This document shows positions 50,338 to 57,514 of a stretch of DNA of 64,000 nt, in pieces. A model generated the notes under the pieces. The model had not been told where the DNA came from. It did no database searches and saw only the letters and a program-made list of their open reading frames with translations. Within the stretch, counting starts at the first letter, position 1, and each line of letters starts with the position of its first letter. The stretch covers positions 682,001 to 746,000 of the forward strand of contig NZ_CP029176.1 in NCBI RefSeq assembly GCF_003352165.1, read 5' to 3'. A program made the position numbers and the translations under genes. Source of the DNA: Acidibrevibacterium fodinaquatile. GTDB taxonomy: Bacteria; Pseudomonadota; Alphaproteobacteria; Acetobacterales; Acetobacteraceae.

Positions 50338-50703
50338 ATGATTGCGATGTTCCGCCGCCTCACGCGGCTGCTGGCGGCACTCCCCGCTGCGTTTCTCGGG
50401 TTTGGCTTGGCGACGCCGGCGATGGCCTGGTGGCATGGCGGCGTGTTCATCGGCGGCTATGTGCCGCCGGTGGTGGTTGGCCCGCCGGTCGTTTATGCGC
50501 CGCCGCCGCCGGTTTATGGCTATCCCTATTATCCGCCGCCGGCGGTCGCCTATCCGCCGCCGGCACCGCCGCCCGCCACCGCGAGCGGCACCTGCTATGC
50601 CGGCGCTTATGTCTGCCCGCTCGATCGCCCGCCGACCCCGGACGGCTCCTGCTCTTGCCCGACGGACGCCAATGGCGGACGCGCCTATGGCCATCTCGGC
50701 TGA
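50338..50703 (+). CDS. Small exported Pro/Tyr-rich protein
   Basis: 121 residues, function unknown. Signal peptide (about 1-30: LLAALPAAFLGFGLATPAMA), then a Trp/Gly/Tyr/Pro-rich stretch with VVVGPPVVYAPPPPVYGYPY and further PP repeats, and a C-terminal part with four Cys (CYAGAYVC, CSCP) ending in NGGRAYGHLG. The Cys could form two disulfides in the periplasm. GGAAGG lies ahead of the ATG. I recognise no family; similar Pro/Tyr-rich exported proteins occur in Acetobacteraceae. Confidence 0.75.
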   Translation: MIAMFRRLTRLLAALPAAFLGFGLATPAMAWWHGGVFIGGYVPPVVVGPPVVYAPPPPVYGYPYYPPPAVAYPPPAPPPATASGTCYAGAYVCPLDRPPTPDGSCSCPTDANGGRAYGHLG

Positions 50704-50748
50704 GGCGCGGCCGGTGCCGGACACGCGCCCCGCAGGCGAGAGGCGCTG

Positions 50749-52548
50749 ATGGCTGACACCGCCGCGGCGCAACCCCGCATCGAGGACTACGCCCTGATCG
50801 GTGACGGCCACAGCGCCGCGCTGATCAACCGCACCGGCGCGCTGGAGTGGCTCTGTTGGCCACGTTTCGATAGCCCGGCCTGCTTTGCCGCCCTCCTCGG
50901 CGGGCGCAATCACGGGCGCTGGCTGATCGCCCCGCGCGGCGCCGTGCATAGCATCAGCCGCGCCTATCGCGGCTTTTCGCTGGTGCTCGAGACGATTTTT
51001 ACGACCGACGAGGGCGAGGTCGCGGTCATCGATTTCATGCCCCCGAACGGCGCCTCCTCCTCGGTCATCCGGCTCGTCGCCGGGCGCGCCGGGCGGGTTC
51101 CGATGCGTCTCGACCTCACGCTCCGCTTCGATTACGGCACCACCATCCCGTGGGTCACCCGCCTCGTCGATGGCAACGGCATCCGCGCCGTCGCCGGGCC
51201 GGACATGGTGGTCTTACGCACCCCGGTCACGCTGCTTGGCCAAAATCTCGCAACGATTGCCGAGTTCGAGATCGCCGCCGGCGAAACCATCCCCTTCATG
51301 CTCACCCATTCGCCGTCGCATGTGCCGCCCGAGGCGCCGCACGACCCGCTCAAGGCACTCGCCGAGACCGAGCATTTCTGGGCGGAATGGTCGTCGCGCT
51401 GCCTCTGTCACCCGCGCTACCGCGAGCCGGTGCTGCGTTCGCTGATCACCCTGAAGGCGCTGATCTACGCGCCGACCGGCGGCATCGTCGCCGCGCCCAC
51501 CACCTCGCTCCCCGAACAATGGGGCGGGTCGCGCAACTGGGATTATCGCTATTGCTGGCTGCGGGATGCGACGCTGACGCTCGATGCGATGATGGCGGCG
51601 GGCTATTACGAAGAGGCGGAAGCCTGGCGCAACTGGCTGCATCGCGCCATCGCCGGCAGCCCGGCGCAGGTGCAGATCATGTATGGCCTCGCCGGCGAGC
51701 GCCGGCTGATGGAATGGGAAGCGACCTGGCTTCCGGGCTTCGCCGGCTCGCGCCCGGTTCGGATCGGCAATGCCGCGTCTGACCAGTTGCAGCTCGATGT
51801 CTATGGCGAGGTCATGGATTCGGCGCATACCGCGCGCCGTGGCGGCCTCGGGGCGGCGCGCGAATCCTGGCCGATGCAACGCAAATTGCTCGAGCATCTC
51901 GCGCGCATTTGGGATCGCCCCGACGAGGGGCTTTGGGAGGTGCGTGGCGGGCGGCGGCAGTTCACTTTTTCCAAGGTGATGGCCTGGGTCGCTTTCGACC
52001 GCGCCGTCAAGGATGCCGAAACCTATCATCTCGCCGCCCCGATCGAGCGCTGGACGGCGCTCCGCGATCACATCCACGCGACCGTCTGCCGCGATGGCGT
52101 CGATCCCGAACGCCAATGTTTCGTGCAAAGCTTCGGCTCGCGCGAACTCGATGCGAGTCTTCTGCTGATCCCGCTGGTCGGCTTCCTGCCGCCCGAGGAT
52201 CCGCGCGTGCGGGCAACCGTCGCCGCCATCGAGCAGGATCTGATGGAGGATGGGCTGGTGCTGCGCTATCGCACGGAAGCCGGCGCCGATGGCCTGCCGC
52301 CGGGCGAGGGCGCCTTTCTCGCCTGTAGCTTCTGGCTGGTGGATAATCTCGTGCTGCAAGGCCGCCGCGATGAGGCGCAGGCGATGTTCGACCGGCTGCT
52401 CGATCTCCGCAACGATGTCGGTCTCCTCGCTGAGGAGTATGACCCGCACATGAAGCGCCAGCTCGGCAATTTTCCGCAAGCCTTTTCCCATCTCGCCCTG
52501 GTCCGCTCGGCGCTGATGCTCGCCGAGGGCGAACGCGGCGCGAGCTGA
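50749..52548 (+). CDS. Glycoside hydrolase family 15 protein (glucoamylase/trehalase-like)
   Basis: 599 residues, cytoplasmic (no signal peptide). N-terminal GH15 beta domain with EDYALIGDGHSAALI and EWLCWPRFDSPACFAALLGG; an (alpha/alpha)6 catalytic domain with PEQWGGSRNWDYRYCWLRDA, the general-acid region PDEGLWEVRGG, and the second Glu in GLLAEEYDPHMKRQLGNFPQ. The pattern resembles bacterial GH15 trehalases and glucoamylases; which substrate is used is not decided. It converges with fliP, 3 bp apart. Confidence 0.9.
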   Translation: MADTAAAQPRIEDYALIGDGHSAALINRTGALEWLCWPRFDSPACFAALLGGRNHGRWLIAPRGAVHSISRAYRGFSLVLETIFTTDEGEVAVIDFMPPNGASSSVIRLVAGRAGRVPMRLDLTLRFDYGTTIPWVTRLVDGNGIRAVAGPDMVVLRTPVTLLGQNLATIAEFEIAAGETIPFMLTHSPSHVPPEAPHDPLKALAETEHFWAEWSSRCLCHPRYREPVLRSLITLKALIYAPTGGIVAAPTTSLPEQWGGSRNWDYRYCWLRDATLTLDAMMAAGYYEEAEAWRNWLHRAIAGSPAQVQIMYGLAGERRLMEWEATWLPGFAGSRPVRIGNAASDQLQLDVYGEVMDSAHTARRGGLGAARESWPMQRKLLEHLARIWDRPDEGLWEVRGGRRQFTFSKVMAWVAFDRAVKDAETYHLAAPIERWTALRDHIHATVCRDGVDPERQCFVQSFGSRELDASLLLIPLVGFLPPEDPRVRATVAAIEQDLMEDGLVLRYRTEAGADGLPPGEGAFLACSFWLVDNLVLQGRRDEAQAMFDRLLDLRNDVGLLAEEYDPHMKRQLGNFPQAFSHLALVRSALMLAEGERGAS

Positions 52549-52551
52549 GCC

Positions 52552-53313
52552 TCACGGGTGCGGCGGCAGCGGGAAGCTCTGCACCAGGCTGCCCGAAACC
52601 AGCCGCCAGCCATCGACGAGCACGAAGAAAATCAACTTGAAGGGCAGTGAGATCGAACTCGGCGGCATCATCATCATGCCCATGCTCATCAGCACGCTCG
52701 AGACCACGAGATCGATCACCAGGAAGGGCAAAAAGAGCAGAAATCCCATCTCGAAAGCGCGTCGCAATTCCCCGACCATGAACGCCGGAATCAGCGCCCG
52801 CCACGGGGTCTCGCCGGCGCGGGCGGGGATGGGAAGATGCGCGAGATCGAGAAATAGCTTGAGATCGCTCGGCCGCGCATTCGCCGCCATGAACTGCCGG
52901 AACGGCTCGCCGGCCAGGCGCAGCCCCTCGAGTTCGGAGACCTTTCCCGCCGTCATCGGCGCGATGCCGTCATCCCAGGCCTGATCGATGACCGGCTGCA
53001 TGACGAAATAGGTCAGAAACAACGACAAGCCAATCACCACCGTATTCGGCGGGATCGTCGCGTTGCCGATGGCGCTCCTGAGCAGCGAGATGACGATGAC
53101 GATGCGGGTGAAGGCGGTAACCATCACGAGGAGGCTCGGCGCGAGCGACAGCAGCGTGATCAGCGCGGTGAGCTGCACCAGCCGGCTGGTCGCCCCGGCT
53201 TGCCCGGCGGCGCCGAGATCGATCGCCACCGACTGCGCGAGTGCCGCGGCGGGGCGGAGCAGCAGCAGAAGCAGGAATAACAGGAGGATCGGCGCCGCCC
53301 GCCGCGCCGTCAT
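52552..53313 (-). CDS. fliP: Flagellar type III export protein FliP
   Basis: Core of the flagellar export gate (FliPQR). 253 residues with a cleavable-type signal peptide (LLLFLLLLLLRPAAALAQ), as usual for FliP, then four membrane segments. Conserved: MVTAFTRIVIVISLLRSAIG, PPNTVVIGLSLFLTYFVM, IPAFMVGELRRAFEMGFLLF, PFLVIDLVVSSVLMSMGM and PFKLIFFVLVDGW. Start overlaps the fliO stop (ATGA). Confidence 0.95.
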   Translation of the reverse strand: MTARRAAPILLLFLLLLLLRPAAALAQSVAIDLGAAGQAGATSRLVQLTALITLLSLAPSLLVMVTAFTRIVIVISLLRSAIGNATIPPNTVVIGLSLFLTYFVMQPVIDQAWDDGIAPMTAGKVSELEGLRLAGEPFRQFMAANARPSDLKLFLDLAHLPIPARAGETPWRALIPAFMVGELRRAFEMGFLLFLPFLVIDLVVSSVLMSMGMMMMPPSSISLPFKLIFFVLVDGWRLVSGSLVQSFPLPPHP

Positions 53314-53576
53314 GGCCGCGCCTCCGGTCCCGAAAGCCAGCCGATCACCTGATCCCGGCCGCCGCCGGTCAGTAGCAGAACCTGCCGGCCATCGCAGGCA
53401 ATGAGATGGAGCCGCCGGCGCGGATCGAGCGCCAGCGTTTCCTCGAGCCGCAGCCGCCCGCCGCCTTTCGGGGCAAGGCCGGTGATGCGCGCAAGACGCT
53501 GGGCGAGCAGGATCAGCCCGAGCACCACCGCGAGCGCGAGCAGCGTGATCAACAGGGAGGTGAGGGAGGGGAGCAT
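53310..53576 (-). CDS. fliO: Flagellar biosynthesis protein FliO
   Basis: 88 residues from the ATG at 53576; the frame extends upstream but without conserved sequence. One N-terminal membrane segment (SLLITLLALAVVLGLILLA), then the small cytoplasmic domain typical of FliO: RLRLEETLALDPRRRLHLIA, GRQVLLLTGGGRDQVIGWL. FliO is a chaperone for FliP assembly; adjacency and overlap with fliP support the call. Confidence 0.85.
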   Translation of the reverse strand: MLPSLTSLLITLLALAVVLGLILLAQRLARITGLAPKGGGRLRLEETLALDPRRRLHLIACDGRQVLLLTGGGRDQVIGWLSGPEARP

Positions 53577-53610
53577 GGTACGGCCTTTTGCCGAGAGAAC
53601 AACCGCATGA

Positions 53611-53913
53611 TCATCCGTCACCCGCGGCGGTGGCGAGCTGGGCGGCGAGGGCTTCGATACCGGCGAGCAGGCCGGCGAGACGCGGACGCAGCGCCCGCCC
53701 CTCCGCCGGCGGCAGATCGAGCGCTTGGGCGCAGACGCGGCCGACGCGCTGATCGAGCCCGGCGAGATCGATCGGCCGCGCCGCCTGCGCCAGCGCCAAC
53801 GCCACCCGCAGCATGCCCTCCAACGCCGCGATGCCAGCGTCGAGCGACGCCGGGAAGGGCGCAAGCGGCGCCGGATTGAGCGGCGCTGGGGGGGGCGTAT
53901 CGGGCTGGTTCAT
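53611..53913 (-). CDS. Hypothetical protein upstream of fliO
   Basis: 100 residues with no recognised domain: a Pro-rich first 20, then an Ala/Leu-rich helical region (AGIAALEGMLRVALALAQAA, GLLAGIEALAAQLATA). The 34-bp spacing to fliO on the same strand suggests that it belongs to the flagellar operon. No clear ribosome site precedes the ATG. The composition could also be a chance open frame in GC-rich DNA. Confidence 0.45.
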   Translation of the reverse strand: MNQPDTPPPAPLNPAPLAPFPASLDAGIAALEGMLRVALALAQAARPIDLAGLDQRVGRVCAQALDLPPAEGRALRPRLAGLLAGIEALAAQLATAAGDG

Positions 53914-54034
53914 GCCCGGGCATTAAACCGCGAAGGGATTACGGAAGTCTTATCTCGCCGGCGATTTACCAAATCTTTAGCGACCGCGGCGATGATGGCG
54001 GCCGGGTTCAGAGGTTTCGCGGGAGAGCGTGGCG

Positions 54035-54430
54035 ATGGCGGGCAATGGCGGCAGTGGCATCGGTCTCTTCGACTTGGCCGACAAGCGCTTGGCCTGGATC
54101 GATCAGCGTCAGCAACTGCTCTCCCAGAACATCGCCAACGCCGATACGCCCGGCTGGCAGGCGAAGGATCTGACCCCTTTCGCGGCCACCCTCGCCAAGA
54201 CGGCACCCGCTGGCCTTGCCGTCACCAACCCGTTGCATCTCGCCGGCTCGCAAGGCGGGGCGCTGGCGCCCGACCCCAAAGCGCGCCCCGAGGAGCGGGC
54301 GCCAGACGGCAACGCCGTCGCCATCGACGCAGAATTAACCAAGGTCGCGCAGACCAATGACACCCATGCGCTGGTGGTCAATCTCTACCAGACCTATCTC
54401 GGCATGTTCCGCACCGCGCTCGACCGCTAA
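54035..54430 (+). CDS. flgB: Flagellar basal-body rod protein FlgB
   Basis: Proximal rod subunit exported through the flagellar apparatus. 131 residues from the ATG at 54035, spaced well after GGGAG; a GTG at 54029 is too close to it. Rod-family N-terminus: FDLADKRLAWIDQRQQLLSQ then NIANADTPGWQAKDL, and the C-terminal helix LVVNLYQTYLGMFRTALDR. First gene of flgB-flgC-fliE. Confidence 0.93.
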   Translation: MAGNGGSGIGLFDLADKRLAWIDQRQQLLSQNIANADTPGWQAKDLTPFAATLAKTAPAGLAVTNPLHLAGSQGGALAPDPKARPEERAPDGNAVAIDAELTKVAQTNDTHALVVNLYQTYLGMFRTALDR

Positions 54431-54463
54431 CCGCCGGGGCGGCGAACCAAGGACGATAGCAGG

Positions 54464-54871
54464 ATGGATCTCAGCAAAGCCCTCGACATCTCGGCACGCG
54501 GCATGGACGCGCAAACCACGCGGCTCCGCGTCATCGCGGAAAACCTCGCCAACCAGGACACCAGCAGCACCGGCGCCAAGGGCGCGCCCTATCGCCGCAA
54601 GACCGTCACCTTCGAGAACCGCCTTGACCGCAATCTCGGGGTCGAGACGGTGCGGGTCAAGCAGATCGGCGAGGACAAGGCGCCGCTGCCGCAACGCTAT
54701 GATCCGTCCAATCCCAACGCCAACGCCCAGGGCTACGTCACGGCGCCGAACGTCAACGCCTTCGTCGAACTCATGGACATGCGTGAGTCCGAACGCTCCT
54801 ATTCCGCCAATCTTTCGGTGCTGCAAGCGACACGCGGGATGCTCGCGCGCACCATCGCGCTGCTGAAATGA
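54464..54871 (+). CDS. flgC: Flagellar basal-body rod protein FlgC
   Basis: Rod subunit, 135 residues. N-terminal ALDISARGMDAQTTRLRVIA and ENLANQDTSSTG, central VRVKQIGEDKAPLPQRYDPS, then YVTAPNVNAFVELMDMREAE-like sequence (YVTAPNVNAFVELMDMRESE) and the C-terminal helix LQATRGMLARTIALLK, all standard for FlgC. The stop overlaps the fliE start (ATGA). Confidence 0.95.
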   Translation: MDLSKALDISARGMDAQTTRLRVIAENLANQDTSSTGAKGAPYRRKTVTFENRLDRNLGVETVRVKQIGEDKAPLPQRYDPSNPNANAQGYVTAPNVNAFVELMDMRESERSYSANLSVLQATRGMLARTIALLK

Positions 54872-55173
54872 CCCCGCTTTCCCTCACCGTCACCCCCTCG
54901 CAGGCGGCGGACGCCTATCGCGCCGCCGAGGGCGCGGGCAACAGCACTGATGCCAGCGCTGGTTTCAGCGCGACCCTGTCCCGCGCCATCGGCGGCGTGA
55001 TCGATGCCAATCACGCCGCCGAGGATCAGGCGATGCAGGCGATCGCCGGCGGCGGCAACCTGACCGAGGTCGTGACCGCGGTGTCGAAGGCGCAACTCGC
55101 CCTGCAAACCGCGACCACCATCCGCGACCGCATGGTCCAGGCCTATCAGCAAATCATGCAAATGCCGATTTGA
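54868..55173 (+). CDS. fliE: Flagellar hook-basal body complex protein FliE
   Basis: Links the MS ring to the rod. 101 residues, ATG overlapping the flgC stop. Conserved C-terminal half: ADQAMQAIAGGGNLTEVV-like AEDQAMQAIAGGGNLTEVVT, VSKAQLALQTATTIRDRMVQ and the final AYQQIMQMPI. Two palindromic repeats separate it from fliQ. Confidence 0.94.
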   Translation: MTPLSLTVTPSQAADAYRAAEGAGNSTDASAGFSATLSRAIGGVIDANHAAEDQAMQAIAGGGNLTEVVTAVSKAQLALQTATTIRDRMVQAYQQIMQMPI

Positions 55174-55210
55174 TGTTTCGCAGAGTGCGGGGCGAAAGAA
55201 GGAAAAAAGC

Positions 55211-55248
55211 GGTTCTTTTTTGAAAAAAAGAACCAAAAAACTTTTGTC
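55211..55248. repeat. Dispersed AT-rich palindrome, family A copy 3 (inverted)
   Basis: 38 bp that are the exact reverse complement of 8516-8553: palindrome arms 55211-55221 and 55224-55234, then the A-rich form of the lead to 55248. It lies between fliE and fliQ, 46 bp from a family B element. Confidence 0.88.
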
Positions 55249-55293
55249 GGTTGGCATCGTGCCTTGGCGGTGCCCCTTCGGGAGAGTGGGAAA

Positions 55294-55328
55294 AAGTCTT
55301 TTTGCTTCTTTTTCTTCAGAAAAAGAAG
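55294..55328. repeat. Dispersed AT-rich palindrome, family B copy 2
   Basis: 35 bp identical to 22062-22096, same orientation; arms 55305-55315 and 55318-55328 around TC. It ends 24 bp before the fliQ ATG. In both places the element precedes a plus-strand gene start. Confidence 0.85.
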
Positions 55329-55352
55329 GTAACGCACAAAAAGTGAGGTGGC

Positions 55353-55625
55353 ATGACGGAAGGTGAAATCGGCGCGGTCCTGCGTGATGCGATGCTGGTC
55401 ACAATGAAGATCGGCGGCCCGCCACTTCTTATCGGCCTCGTCGTCGGGCTGGTGATTTCCATCGTGCAAGCGGTGACGCAGATCAATGATCAGGCGCTCT
55501 CGTTTCTGCCGCGGGTGGTGGCGCTGACCCTGACCCTGGTGCTGCTCGGCCCATTCATGCTTGCGACCCTCTCATCCTTCACCGTCGCGCTGTTTGACCG
55601 GCTGGTGGCGATCGGCGGTTCATGA
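55353..55625 (+). CDS. fliQ: Flagellar type III export protein FliQ
   Basis: Export gate subunit, 90 residues, two membrane segments. VLRDAMLVTMKIGGPPLLIG, LVVGLVISIVQAVTQINDQA and LSFLPRVVALTLTLVLLGPF fit FliQ closely. GAGGTGG precedes the ATG. TGA overlaps the fliR ATG. Confidence 0.95.
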   Translation: MTEGEIGAVLRDAMLVTMKIGGPPLLIGLVVGLVISIVQAVTQINDQALSFLPRVVALTLTLVLLGPFMLATLSSFTVALFDRLVAIGGS

Positions 55626-56404
55626 ACGCCGACGACGCGGCATTCCTGGCCGCGCTGCCGGGCTCGGCCTTCGCCTTCGTCGCCGTTCTCGCCCGGGTCT
55701 CGGCGGCGGTGATGGCGATGCCCGGTTTCGGCCAGGCCGATCTCCCGATGACGGTTCGCGCCGGCCTCGCTTTGGTGCTGACGCTGCTCTTGCTGCCCCT
55801 GCTCGCGCCGCTGCTGCCAGCCGAGCCGGCCAGCATCGCCGCGGTCGCGGCCTTGCTCGCTGGCGAACTGGTCGCCGGGATCTGGCTCGGCTGGCTCGCG
55901 CGGCTGCTTACGCTGGCGCTCCCGCTCGCAGGCCAGATCATCGCGCTGATGACCGGGCTTTCGAGCGTGCTGATCGCCGACCCCGATATCGGCGGCCAGG
56001 GGCCGGGCCTCAGCCGGCTCTTTGATCTCCTGGTGCCGGTGGTGATTTTCGGCTTTGGCTTGCATGCCGAATTGCTCGCCGCCTTCGTCGGCAGCTATCA
56101 TCTCATCCCGCCGGGCACCTGGTTTCCCGCCGGCGATACCGCGCGCACCATCCTCGCCGGCGTTGCCGCGAGTTTCGCGCTGGCGCTCCGCCTTGCGGCG
56201 CCGTTCGTGCTCGCCGGCACCCTCTGGCAGATCGGGCTTGCGCTGTTCGGCCGCCTGGTGCCGCGCATTCAGATCTATTTCATCGCCATGCCGGCGCAGA
56301 TCCTGGGCGGCATCGTGCTCCTCGCGGTGCTGTTGCGCATGGTCGTCGCGGCGTGGATCGGTGATCTCGGCCCGGGCTTCGTGCACTTGCCTGGCTTCGG
56401 CTGA
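55622..56404 (+). CDS. fliR: Flagellar type III export protein FliR
   Basis: Export gate subunit, 260 residues, about six membrane segments. ARVSAAVMAMPGFGQADLPM near the N-terminus, GQIIALMTGLSSVLIADPDI, and the C-terminal RLVPRIQIYFIAMPAQILGG are typical of FliR. Start overlaps the fliQ stop; flhB starts 15 bp downstream. Confidence 0.94.
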   Translation: MNADDAAFLAALPGSAFAFVAVLARVSAAVMAMPGFGQADLPMTVRAGLALVLTLLLLPLLAPLLPAEPASIAAVAALLAGELVAGIWLGWLARLLTLALPLAGQIIALMTGLSSVLIADPDIGGQGPGLSRLFDLLVPVVIFGFGLHAELLAAFVGSYHLIPPGTWFPAGDTARTILAGVAASFALALRLAAPFVLAGTLWQIGLALFGRLVPRIQIYFIAMPAQILGGIVLLAVLLRMVVAAWIGDLGPGFVHLPGFG

Positions 56405-56419
56405 CCCCGCCGCCGCGCG

Positions 56420-57514
56420 ATGGCCGAGGAGACCGCCTCCCCCGAAGACCGCACGGAAGCGGCGACCCCGCACCGGCTGCAGCAAGCGCGCGAGCAGGGA
56501 CAAGTCGCGCTCTCGCATGAGGCGCCGGCGCTGGTTGCGCTCGCGATGCTGGCGCTGGTGCTTTGGCTGCTCGCGCCGATGCTGGCGCATGGCCTGGTCC
56601 GGAGGCTCGCCTTTTTCCTCGGCGCGGTCGGGCAGCTCGACGCCGCCGGCCGCCCCGGTTTCGTGATCGGCGCCGCGATCGGTGCCGGGGCTTTCGCCGC
56701 TTTGCCGATCATCGCGCTGACCGCCGGCGTCGGCGCTCTGGTGACGCTGCTGCAGACCGGGTTCGTCCTCAAGCCGACCGCGCTGCTTCCCGATCTCACC
56801 CGTCTCAGCCCGATGGCCGGGTTTGGCCGCTTGTTCAGCCTCGCGACCCTTCAGCGCGCCGGGAAGGATCTGGTCAAGCTGGCGGCGATCGGATTTGCCC
56901 TTTGGCACGTGCTGCGCAGCGCCGTGCCGCTTCTCGGCAACGCCCCCTATTGGGATGCGGCGACGCTGACCGCCCATCTCCTCGATGAGGTCTGGCGGGT
57001 GCTGATGACCTTGCTGTTGGTGCAGACCGCGGTCACCGGGGCCGACATCCTGTTCGAGCGGACGCGGCATCTGCGCAACCTTCGCATGAGCCGCGACGAA
57101 ATACGCCGGGAAACCAAGGATAGCGAGGGCGACCCCCACGTCAAAAACCGCTTGCGCCTGCTGCGCCGCCAGCGCGCGAAGAAGCGCATGCTGGCGGCGG
57201 TTCGCCAGGCGACGGTGGTGGTCACCAATCCGACGCATTTCGCGGTCGCTTTGCGCTATGATCGCGGCATGAACACCGCCCCGACGGTGGTGGCGAAGGG
57301 CATGGATGAGATGGCAGCACGGATCCGCGCCGTGGCAAAGGAGCATAAGGTGCCGGTGGTGGCCAATCCGCCGCTCGCGCGGGCGCTGCACGAGGTGCCG
57401 CTGGATGCCGAAATTCCCGCCGAACATTACAAAGCGGTCGCCGAGTTGATCGCCTATGTCTGGCGTCTGCAAGGCCGGCTGCAGCGCCGCGGCGCCGCGG
57501 GAGGGCGGTTTTGA
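56420..57514 (+). CDS. flhB: Flagellar export switch protein FlhB
   Basis: Switches export from rod/hook to filament substrates. 364 residues. Cytoplasmic N-terminus EDRTEAATPHRLQQAREQGQ, four membrane segments, a linker helix rich in Arg/Lys, and the self-cleaving NPTH motif in VVVTNPTHFAVALRYDRGMN near residue 270, then PTVVAKGMDEMAARIRAVAK and NPPLARALH. Autocleavage between Asn and Pro is expected. Stop overlaps the TTG start of the next gene. Confidence 0.95.
   Translation: MAEETASPEDRTEAATPHRLQQAREQGQVALSHEAPALVALAMLALVLWLLAPMLAHGLVRRLAFFLGAVGQLDAAGRPGFVIGAAIGAGAFAALPIIALTAGVGALVTLLQTGFVLKPTALLPDLTRLSPMAGFGRLFSLATLQRAGKDLVKLAAIGFALWHVLRSAVPLLGNAPYWDAATLTAHLLDEVWRVLMTLLLVQTAVTGADILFERTRHLRNLRMSRDEIRRETKDSEGDPHVKNRLRLLRRQRAKKRMLAAVRQATVVVTNPTHFAVALRYDRGMNTAPTVVAKGMDEMAARIRAVAKEHKVPVVANPPLARALHEVPLDAEIPAEHYKAVAELIAYVWRLQGRLQRRGAAGGRF

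Noticed and set aside
48466-50949. 827-residue version of the DEAD-box helicase starting at 50949
   Set aside because: The upstream 280 residues are Arg/Ala/Gly-rich, antisense to the exported small protein and GH15 start, and lack helicase homology.
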